Assembly (NCBI GenBank): GCA_039619475.1
Contig: CM077115.1
Location: 62,688,864 to 62,752,863, forward strand
DNA length: 64,000 bases
Reading direction: 5' to 3'
From: Icerya purchasi
Taxonomy: Eukaryota > Arthropoda > Insecta > Hemiptera > Monophlebidae
The notes beneath the pieces were generated by a model. It was not told the origin of the DNA, did no database searches, and worked only from the letters and a program-made list of their open reading frames with translations. The translations under genes were made by a program, and so were the position numbers. Each line of letters opens with the position of its first letter. Position 1 is the stretch's first letter. Positions 22,740 through 32,296 of this stretch are shown piece after piece.

Positions 22740-24390
22740 CTTCTCTCTTTGCATTTTTTCCAAGTATTTTCTTCTGTTTTTTAAAAATCCCGATCGTATC
22801 CGGCCAGATAATTTAATTTTTCTTTCTTCACTGTCTCAAATTAATCTTTTTTCTTTGTCTACTTTTTTTTAATATTGTTTCATCCGACCTATTTTCTGTC
22901 CATTAGTTAATTTCTTTTTCACAATAGAAATAGCTTGAAATTCGTCAACTTTTTGCTCATATATTGCCAACTTTTGGCTTTTATAATTCAGAATACTCCA
23001 TATATGCCCGAGCCATTTTATTTTTATTTTGTCATTTGTTTATTTGTCAGCTCCGGAACTTTTTTTTTTTTGCTTGTTCTATTATTTTCTTTACACCCGT
23101 TAAAGTTTTTCATTATTTAAACACATTTTGTTTTTTTTTTTTTCATAAAGGATATCGATTTTGCTTTATTGTAGTTTCTTCCCATTGGTTTAATTATGCA
23201 TTATTAAAATTACATGCTTAAAAATTTGGAGGTTTTACATTTATCTGCCTACGGAGTGGACAATTCATCTGATCTGGTAGTTACTTGCATTTCTCTTACA
23301 TTTAGTAAACAGTATTTGAGAAAACTGTTTCTTGCGAAATTTCAAAGAACGGTTCAAATTTCTCTTGCGTAAAATCGCCCCCTATGTGAATTTTTGCAAG
23401 AGGCAACGCATCGATTCTACACTTTTGACATTATTCTTTCTCTAAATCTTATGCTTTAGAAAAAAAAATCTTAAATCTAATACTTAATTTGAGGATCATA
23501 TGGAAGCTAAATGAATAAATTAAACATATCCGGAGATCCAGATGTAATCTAGATCCTAAGCTGCGTTTATAGAACGTGAATTTTTAGTAAAATCAGAACC
23601 GCTACGTGTAATCTCCATAGCTAGACTAAAAGTATTGCGAAAACTGCTTCTAATATTATTCATCACCGACTGTCCGAATGAACTTAGGAGAGACATCTTC
23701 TTCAATGAGTAGTTCCTTTTGCTTCATCGATAAATTTTACAAAAACCGTAACATCCTTAAATGCGGTTCTTCGGACATAGTACATTTATTGTTCCAGTAT
23801 CCAGCTTTCTGTTGATTTTTTTGTTTTATCCTTCCTTCACAAAGAGGAATTTTCTCTTAAAACCCGAATTGAGACTATTTTATCTGAGGGGCGCCGCGAA
23901 AAAAGTAATCATACGTCATCTGACTTCATCCCACTAAAAGCTCGCCAAAAAATAACACCTTAACTTAACGAATTTCATAATAGGCGATCGGGGAAGTTGT
24001 AAAATATAATTTCACACCATAAGCTATTAAACCCCTATTAGTTCATTAAAAATACATCTATAATATTTTTTAAAAATATTACGTTAACAATTACTAGATT
24101 TTTTCTTAAAAACTGTGCGTCTGCAATAAATATCTAATATGATTATCTGAAAACAATCTATTTACTGTTTTCTATTTAACGCTGAAATATAAAATTAACC
24201 AAAGAATAAATTATTTAGATACAAAAATATATATTCTTAAATTCTGTACAGAATGTTCAGTTTCGTTTTATGATGGGGGGCCTGAAAAATATGTACGCCA
24301 AAAATAAACATTTAAAACTTCCATGGTGAATATAATTAGATATAATTAGGAAATTAATTTCTTAATATTGAAACCTAAAATTTAATCTTA
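22740..24390. other. Intron 4, pyrimidine-rich sequence
   Basis: The first 450 bases are strongly C/T-rich on the plus strand, like the coding strand of the 'DANHIFFEC' family, but no motif is readable. A short minus-strand frame near 23.6-23.7 kb (starting MSLLSSFGQSVMNN) is open for about 48 codons and unrecognised. Confidence 0.35.
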
Positions 24391-24393
24391 AAA

Positions 24394-24460
24394 CTTAACG
24401 TTTCGGAAAGCTTACACTTATTCTGATGATAATAAGTGTAAATTTTTCGAAATACTTAAG
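24394..24460. repeat. Compact 67-bp hairpin
   Basis: The left arm cttaacgtttcggaaagctt and following acacttatt pairs imperfectly with aataagtgtaaatttttcga and following aatacttaag, around a ctgatgat loop. A similar ctgatgatg core occurs inside the inverted repeat at 58355-58568 and near 2010-2030. Confidence 0.65.
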
Positions 24461-24464
24461 ATTA

Positions 24465-25940
24465 GCTTTTTTAAACATGGTGTCTACCGTAAATTGTTCT
24501 CCTCCTAATATGCGCTAAATTTTTGTACGTATGTACTATTTTTACATATATATAAAAATAAAAATAAAAATAAAAAAAAACGTAAAATTTTTTTTGATAT
24601 TTGTAATGTGTGTGTTTATGAATAAATATTTCCGAGTTAAAACTAAAATTTTACTTTAGCTATATTGCTATATGAATATTGTATTTTCTAATTGTGGGAG
24701 GAAGGGCTAATGTTATACGGAATTTATTAGAGATTTTCATGTTGGAAAAGCCGAAATAGCAATACATACGTATTTGAACGTATATAATCTTAAATCTTAC
24801 AATTAAGAAAACAAATCATTTCTGTTTACTTTCTTCGGTTAATTTAACCATTCATGAACCTATTTATTTATCTCTTATTCAATTTATTTTATTTTATTTT
24901 TAAATTAAAATTACTACATATTACATATTAACTCTTTGCGCGTGCAATATATTTGCGATAGTTTTGAACTGTTAGTCGGTATTAATATTTTTTACCATTG
25001 TTATCAAACAATCAACTAATTTAATTCAAATTCATAATCTCACTGCAAAATATTATAATTTAACTGGGCTGCTTGTCATTTCAGTTGTTTTTTTCGCCCG
25101 TTCCACTTTATTTTTCGACAAAATTCGTTCCATTTCGCCCTCTTCTGAATTTGCATTCAGCTCATTTCGTATGCTTCCGTACACAATCTTTAACTGACGG
25201 TTTAGTTCAAGTGAAAAAATTAGAAAAAAAAGAACTGGTCTGTCTATACTACCCGTTACTGTCGACGAAAATACGAGAGACGAATCGCAACATACGGTAA
25301 CCGAATAGTTCATCGTGACATTTCTGCTATTTTTTCCTTGAATTGAATTTTCTTGAATTTTCTTGAGTGAAGTAAACGATAGTCATTTCTCATTTGCTGG
25401 TTAAGCTTCATACTATATCCCAAACGTAAATACCAGCTTCAACAAAGAATGCTCCTTGTCTTGATATTTACCGTTTCGCTTTCGAACAAACTGAAATTCA
25501 CTAAAAACGGTTAGCTTTTACTAGTCATGTTTCATTCAAAAAGAGTTGGCATTCTGCTATTAACCAATTACCTGCCGTCTGAGTCTCTTAATCCATCTCT
25601 CATTCATAAATCCAATCAGATCCGTTTTAATTATTGCGTTCCAGCAAACCTAGGAAGATTAAAATTAATTCGTAACTAAATTATTTTCCTTCTTTAAAAT
25701 CTTCAACTCTTCTAAAGAACTTTTCATTTCATGCTTGTGCAATAGTGGCCTACATCATGCTACTAATTTAAAAAAAGAAAGATCGTTTCGAATTATCCAT
25801 ATTTCACTTTCGTGAAAATTGATTTAACCTTTTCTACGTTTAGCGATTCGACAATCAGTTGCGAACGTTCTAAATCGCGTCTTCTCTACAACTAGAGCGA
25901 AATAGTTCCTTTTTAAAGTGAATAAAACGCAAGTGTAAAC
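24465..25940. other. Intron 4, nothing recognised
   Basis: AT-rich sequence. Overlapping open frames on both strands at about 25053-25313 lack recognisable motifs. Confidence 0.45.
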
Positions 25941-25946
25941 CATTAC

Positions 25947-26109
25947 CAAAAGCGAACTATTTGCAGCGAAGTAATTTCCAATGCGAAAAGCGGCGGAGCT
26001 GAAATCGTTATGTATTTATAAACGTACTTTGGATAGCGCAGTAAAAATTCGTATATTATCAAACCTCCCCATCCGTGGCCGACCAAAACCACGTTCAACT
26101 TCTCCGGAT
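25947..26109 (-). CDS. EPHX4-like coding exon 4: nucleophile elbow, Asp replaced by Gly
   Basis: This exon of 163 bases starts after TTTTTTCAG and ends before GTAATG. The first two bases complete an Asn codon and the last two begin a Trp codon. It encodes residues 217-271, including KLNVVLVGHGWGGLIIYEFL and then LRYPKYVYKYITISAPPLF. In EPHX4 the corresponding stretch is VLIGHDWGGMIAW...INFPHP, where D is the nucleophile that forms the ester intermediate. Here the codon is GGA (Gly229), and the following PHP is PPL. A GTACGT donor at 26027 would shorten the exon while keeping phase, but would remove the segment that aligns with the family, so I prefer 25947. Confidence 0.85.
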
Positions 26110-26114
26110 CTGAA

Positions 26115-26925
26115 AAAATATGTTATTATGTGTGTTACTCTCTTCGGTAAAGGGTTATTCTGGTCTAGAATTTAAAAAAAAAAAACAATTTTTTTTTGCA
26201 CATTCTTGAAGTTTACTCTTTTAAGAATATACCCTCGAGAGAAAATTTTAAAATCCCAATAATTTATAAGGTTATAGCTATTTTAGTGGTGCAGCAACTG
26301 AGCTCGTCACGCTGTAAATGACTATTTTTAGCATGATGACATTATATAAATATAAGTAACGTGGAAACACTTAAAAAACAATTAACTGAAGGTCGTAGTA
26401 AAGTACTTTTTTGAAAACCTTTTCGTGTTCAGTGTGTTCAGTTCAGCTCGATTTAGTTTCAATCTTCGACAAACGTAGATGTACGTGTACGCTGATCACA
26501 GTTTGAAAATAAATCATTTTCTATGTTTACTTTAATTTTTGGGTGCAAAATGTTAAACGGATATTCGGTATCTGTAGGGTTATCTTTTGACGGTGTTTGA
26601 AATTCCCTGATATTTCATTAATGATCTCTCAGACATCGTTCTAATTTGTCATTGCTATATGGTTCCGTCAAGAATGCTGCTCAGCCAAAACCAAAAATCT
26701 CCGTCACGTTCGTAACAATAGTCACATCGGGTAGAGACTACGTTGGTGTCTGAGTGGTAGTAGTCGAAAGCTAAGAAAGGAACTTGTGCCTAAACGCATC
26801 CGTACTGTGTGTCGAGTAACAACGAGTCAAGGGAAGATTTTAAAAATCCCGCTAAAATTAGATGTAAATGTAGGAACACGGACAATTGAAATTGGATATT
26901 ATATAGCTATTTGCATTTTCAGTGA
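26115..26925. other. Intron 3, nothing recognised
   Basis: AT-rich intron sequence without coding or repeat motifs that I can name. Confidence 0.45.
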
Positions 26926-26929
26926 AGGC

Positions 26930-27452
26930 TTTTTACCAATTTTAATCAATGCCATGGGAATTACTATTGATTCCGAAGCTTATGCGTTCGCTACTAAACG
27001 GTAGACAGTGGTCGAATTCAGCGCTCCGGGTAAGGAGCTTCTGTCTTCTGAGGAAAAGTGCTCGTACATTAGAACGAGCTTCCGAAAATATTTTGAAGTC
27101 AAAGAAGGCACACTCTGTGGAATCGCCAATTAACAACAGCCTTGTCGCATAACTTTGTTTTGCAAAGAACCCCACCTGTTAAGAATTGTCCTTTCTGTTG
27201 CCGGGGTATTGCTCCTTCAATTCCTCACATACTGTGTGACTGTCCAGCACTCTCACCCCATCGGATCCCTTTTATAAATAACAAAACAGTCACTAACATA
27301 CCTGAGAAGTCCCCCCATGCAGGTTCATCTGTGACACAGTTTATCAGAATTAGTAGAATAAGCAGTTATTTATAAGGTACTGTAATAGCCACAGCAGTTA
27401 AACGCGGTACAGGGTATTGCGTCTACAAAAAAAAAAAAAAAAGAAAAAAAAC
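26930..27452 (+). mobile_element. 5'-truncated non-LTR retrotransposon tail with poly(A)
   Basis: Plus frames give MSHNFVLQRTPPVKNCPFCC, then APSIPHILCDCPALSPHR and FIRISRISSYL with a stop: the Cys/His block and terminal helix of a jockey-superfamily ORF2. The 3' UTR (agccacagcagttaaacgcg) ends in an A-tract at about 27427-27450. A relative with the same UTR block lies at 45.2-45.7 kb. It sits in intron 3, opposite in strand to the host gene. Confidence 0.75.
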
Positions 27453-27454
27453 CA

Positions 27455-28090
27455 GTAACTACAACATACCGTTTTATAACTTAGAACTGCTGCCGCTGCC
27501 TAAAAATTGCTCAAAACTTTAAAATCGTTTTTCTCAAAACTACTTTTCTCAACATGGTTGACATGGTATCTCTAGTTAACCAATTCACTTCAAATTTGGT
27601 ACAAATCTAACCTTTTATCGTCCTATCACCACTCTTTTATCAAAATTATGTTTTTTACTATTTTAAAAAATTAACGATTATTAAAAAAATGTCGAAAAAT
27701 GTATTTTTTCCTTCAGACAGCCGCCATCTGGCGAAAAAAAAATTCGTTTTCTCTTAGGTAGAGACTATAACGACATTCTTACTAATTAAGAACTCTTTCT
27801 TTTAAATTTTATTTTAGCCGACCAGAAGGACTGTAGTCGTGTTAATCAGAACACCACATTTTTCTTACCTCCAACTTTACCGATTTATAATTTTTTAAAT
27901 TTTAATTATTTTTTCCACAAATAATTTTTATATATTTTTAAAGTATCAATATAAATATCTTGCAAAAAAACGGATAGTAAACATATTTTTTTTTTTTTTT
28001 TTTTTTTATCTTACTGGACAAAACGCCCAAAATTTACGCTTCTAGACCAGAATACCCCCTTAAATAATGTTAAACATGTATTTTGTAATT
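27455..28090. other. Intron 3, nothing recognised
   Basis: AT-rich, with a T-run at about 27987-28007. No coding signature. Confidence 0.45.
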
Positions 28091-28096
28091 GTATAC

Positions 28097-28209
28097 TTAT
28101 TTCATCCAGTAGATATTTTAAATCCTCCACCAGAGATTCTAAGCAATAAGATTTTCGGTCAAGTGGCTTATCCGATAATCCGAATCCTCTTAAATCGACT
28201 GCAACTGTC
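28097..28209 (-). CDS. EPHX4-like coding exon 3: core strand with DLRGFG
   Basis: This exon of 113 bases starts after TTATGTGCAG and ends before GTATAC. Its first base completes the Arg codon of exon 2 and its last base starts the Asn codon of exon 4. It encodes residues 179-216: RTVAVDLRGFGLSDKPLDRK, then SYCLESLVEDLKYLLDEI. This aligns directly with VVALDLRGYGETDAP...YKLDCLITDIKDILDSL of EPHX4 and gives the conserved strand and helix between the HGFP loop and the nucleophile elbow. It is intact. Confidence 0.9.
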
Positions 28210-28214
28210 CTGCA

Positions 28215-30685
28215 CATAAAAATAGTTTCAATTAATCATCGTGATTTAGATATAATAAAAACAGAACCGGTTGCATATTCCGGCAGTTCTGAGTATTGAA
28301 TTGGTTTTGTTTACGATTGCTGACAATCCATGTGTAATTTAAGTAAAAATCGAGTTCTGCATAATTAATGAAACCTTTGAAATAAAAAAAAATAGCCGTT
28401 TTTGAAAACATTTAGGGATGAAGCTCTCCTTTAAGTCATTTTCAGACTAAATATGATTACAACCGCACTGGGCGCTGTACGAAAGTCGTATTTTAATTAC
28501 TAATTAGGACTAAAATGGTAATCGTTAGAGTAACGAAATATTTTTACTAGAATAATGTAAATGATAAAAATCGCGAAATTTTGTTAATTTTTTCTGAAAA
28601 AGTTATTAACAGCTAAATCTATTTGGAATTTTGAAAGATTATAACGGGGAATTGTTATACAGGTAATAGGACGCTCACAAGTAAAAATTTTCTTCCTCGG
28701 TCCCCGGAAAAAGGAAATACAAGAAATGTTAATTTTTGAATTTAAATTTGAGCCTGCACATGGGCTTCCGTAACTGCACACCTAAAAATGTAGAAGAATA
28801 AATGTTTGTCCCTCAGTTTGTAAAATACTTTTTAAAATTTATAATGTTAGTGATACGTTGCCGATATTCACTTGAACTTGTAGTATATATCAATATAAAG
28901 CTCCGCGTAATTCAGTGCAATGGTACCTTACAGTTAGAAGCATTCATCTTACATATACCGCGTGCTAATGATGTTTGAGATGTTTGCAATAGTCGAGTTA
29001 GCACCGATAATTCGTGCTGGAGAATTAACTGCTGTAAATGCAATTGACGCCTTCGAAGAGAGAAACATTTTGGCCTCCACATAAAAATTATCAAACATTT
29101 TTATTATAATTTCGAAAAACTGACAAGCAGCCCCGTAACACCGGACACTCGTAGTATCTCGGCGGGTTACAACGTGTTCGATTTAAAAACTAGTGAAAGG
29201 AGCATGGGGAAGCGTACCAATACAAGGCCGCAAGTCGCGGTTTGCCGAAAATGCCAAAGGCCACAACGGGAACGGTCGATTGTTATTTTTGACGTGAAAA
29301 CACCGCGCGTCACATTAGATCGAAGTTAAAATTACTACTAAGTTAATAAAGGAAGTGTTGTATTATTATTTGTTGAATTAAAAATTTTTACTGATTTCCA
29401 AAACACTTTTGTTGTGAAATTCGTGATTGTGGCGCTGATTCCCTGTCCTCTATGAATTGCTTGCAAAGTTTAAAAAACCAAAAAATTATGTATCAATAAT
29501 TAGCGAAGAATCGTTTTTTCAAGGAATGGAATCTGACGAAGAACGCTATACCAACGATGGAGAAACAATGACAATCAACGTCGGTAAATGCCAAACATAT
29601 GCATCCTGAAAAGAGAAGGAATGACATTGTCGAAGGTAAAAAGGAGTTAGCTGTCCCATACCATGGCTACATCTGCAATTACAGGGCCCATAGTACCAAC
29701 GGACAAAGGAATCCGATTACAAGTAATAAAGGAAAAAGAATCGTTTCTTTTGAACCAAATGATTTGGTGCCGCCAAGCAGAAATTTTTATTCAGACCCTT
29801 TTACTTTTCAAAGTTCATCAGCTAAAAACTAATGGTAGAAACGTGAGCTCCCAAAATTATTTTTATATTGCTATAAAGTGTTCATTCAGTGCTATCAGTA
29901 ATTTTACGAGTATGCAAAAACTAACCATTATTATCGATTGATTTCTTTTGACGCAGTCACATGTATGTACTCACAAAATATATTCTTCACATCATTTTAT
30001 TAGATTATTCATTTTTCCAAACGATTTTTATCTATTTCTGTTTTTTCTGTTCTGAAGTGAAACTTCTTTAGGGACGCCTTATATATAAATAAATTTATGT
30101 GTAGTTGATACGCAAAACGAGCGAGCGTGCGTTATGAATAACTAAATTATTAATACATTTAAAAATTCGTAATAGACACGTAGCCAGTAATATATTGAAT
30201 TAAAATTTATGTTGCGTGTTACTGCATTTTATACCACTTTTATATAAAAAAAAAGGAAAATAAATTTTTTGGAATTTAAAATAGATTCGGAAAAAGAAAG
30301 GTATCGTATAGAGCGAGAATTTCAATGATCTCAAAGGAACTGTAACTGAAGCAAGCCGCATTTGATCTTAACAGGAACGTGGATGAATAATAATGACACG
30401 ATAATACCGACACATACCAAATTCCGATTGCATCGTGAAATTTAAACGCCAGAACGTTCGAGCTGGAGGCGTTGCAATTTAACCTTATTAGAAACGATAA
30501 GTCAAACATTGTTACTTCTAATATTGATATGTCAAAAATGCTACGCAATTAGATTTTGGTCAAACAGATGTTGGCGATATATGTATACTGTTCAATGTAG
30601 GATGGAAGATGGAAAAGAAATAATTATTATATTTATATTTCTTCAAATCAAAGGGTCCATGATATAATATTACTTCGTTTCACTC
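28215..30685. other. Start of the 3' part of intron 2, unassigned
   Basis: This is mostly AT-rich intron. A GC-richer island at about 29120-29340 (accggacactcgtagtatct and similar) and overlapping plus frames at 29599-29941 stand out in composition. I do not recognise a family. Nothing here matches the host protein. Confidence 0.4.
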
Positions 30686-30689
30686 CCGA

Positions 30690-30965
30690 TAGTTCAAGGT
30701 TATTAAAAGAAAATTTCCATACACTTTCAATGATATTAGCTGGAGACTTCAACGTCAATTTTGCATTAAACGATTCTTAATAGAATTTCTTCAAACCGAA
30801 CTTCAATTATTATATAATAATCCAAATGAATTAACGACAAAGTACGGAACTACCATTGGTGCAGTATTTTCTAGACACATATATTGATAAAATTACATTA
30901 AAAACCTTTATATTCCATATTTTAGTTATCATAAGCCTACTGTATCGTTTATGGTATCCAACAAT
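30690..30965 (+). pseudogene. Endonuclease fragment (GDFNVNF...SYHKP type)
   Basis: Plus frames contain ILAGDFNVNFALND, then, after stops, a stretch matching ELQLYNNPNELTTKYG, and finally YFSYHKP near 30920-30945. This is the C-terminal half of an endonuclease/exonuclease/phosphatase domain. A related but different copy is on the minus strand at 43.88-44.95 kb. Such domains occur in non-LTR elements and in some large DNA elements (Helitron-type). Which carrier this came from is not visible. Confidence 0.6.
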
Positions 30966-31194
30966 CATTGAAAAGCATTAATAAAACCAATGCATTAATT
31001 TTTTATTTGTTTTTGTTCTTCTTTACAGATATGTGTTTATGAGAACCACAGATCTTCCCATTTGGTTCTCACTTTTGGTAAATTTGGTACTAATATTATA
31101 ACTTTAAATCGAATTTTGGAGAAAACGCCTTTGAAGTTTCACTTCTGCTCTGTACCCCGAGGCACATTCATTTTTTTTTCAAAATTAATTCGGT

Positions 31195-31458
31195 TTGTCT
31201 ATACCAGGTATATTTAAATCAACGCAATTGAGAACTTCGCGGGGAACCCAGTTTCGTTTACACCCAATCAATTGTGAAAGGTTTAAAGCAGTCAACGACA
31301 ACCGACATCCGCTATACGAATATAAAGGATTGGCTGATACAATACTGAAATCCAGGAACAGCTTTCTACGGAAGGTCGAGGAGCTAACGAGTACTGCAGA
31401 AAAGGAAAGACTTCGTATATGGAATATAAAAGCAAGCGATAGAGCTGGAATCACTTAA
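31195..31458 (+). CDS. Unrecognised 87-codon open frame
   Basis: The frame reads MSIPGIFKSTQLRTSRGTQF, later LADTILKSRNSFLRKVEELT and ending IKASDRAGIT. Residue use is protein-like (Lys/Arg/Glu-rich helices), and a plausible 3' splice site (tctataccag) sits just at its start. It could be an exon of an unrecognised plus-strand gene or a piece of a mobile element. The opposite strand is open too. I cannot assign a function. Confidence 0.25.
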   Translation: MSIPGIFKSTQLRTSRGTQFRLHPINCERFKAVNDNRHPLYEYKGLADTILKSRNSFLRKVEELTSTAEKERLRIWNIKASDRAGIT

Positions 31459-32011
31459 GCTAAACAAACCTTAATTTCGGAGTGTAAATTACATTTCGAC
31501 TTTTTAGAATTTTCTGTTTTAATTATATTTAAAACGAAAATGCAGTTTGAGTAGAATTGTTGAAAAAGAGTCAAGAAATGGTCCAGTAATAAGCGATTTA
31601 TTGTGTTCAAAAAAAAAAAGCTACAGCGGTATAACAGTTGTGGAATACGTTGTGTCTTTTGCCGGTACTTTATTTTCTATCGTGTTACGCCCAAATATTA
31701 ATAGAAAAGGGATTTTATTTTTGATAGAATGTCCTTTTGAACCCAGTATTTTTGTAAACTTATGGTATTCAGAATGAGGCTGTTTCTTTTTTTATTGTTA
31801 CATGTGCATTTGAACCGTGAACATACGTATAAATATTTATGCAGAAATTGGTTTCTTAGAAAATTCCCCTTTTGTTTGGCATTTACTGTCCTCTAGTGAC
31901 GAGGTGTTAGCACGGATAGAAGGATTAAAATATTCTATAAATATACAGTTTCACGGTAAAGATGTTCAGTATTAGTAATCAAGTTCGGAGACTTTGTTTA
32001 CGGAAGAAAGA

Positions 32012-32045
<34 letters not shown>

Positions 32046-32296
32046 CATTGCGCCGAGAGGTATCATAAGCAATGAGGATCTCTGGTGTACTTAAAGGTGG
32101 AAAAGAAGGGAGGAGGAAATAGGGAAGGGAGAGGAGTGAGGAAGGCGTGTGGATAAGGCAAGGTAGGACAGTGAATAATGTGGTGGCCTCAGTAGGACAA
32201 CAGATTAGGATTTAGGAAAAGCGGACGCTTCGTCACAGAGAGGTTACATTAAACGACGAAATCTACATAAGAGCGATAGTCAATAGTTCGAGTTTA

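Noticed and set aside
25053..25313. Convergent open frames on both strands as a small gene
   Set aside because: Neither frame shows motifs. A double-open stretch of this size occurs by chance over 64 kb.
26027..26028. Alternative 5' splice site GTACGT inside EPHX4-like exon 4
   Set aside because: It preserves phase, but would delete the segment (YVYKYITISAPPLF...IVRF) that aligns with the family and joins naturally to exon 5. The donor at 25946 gives a better protein.
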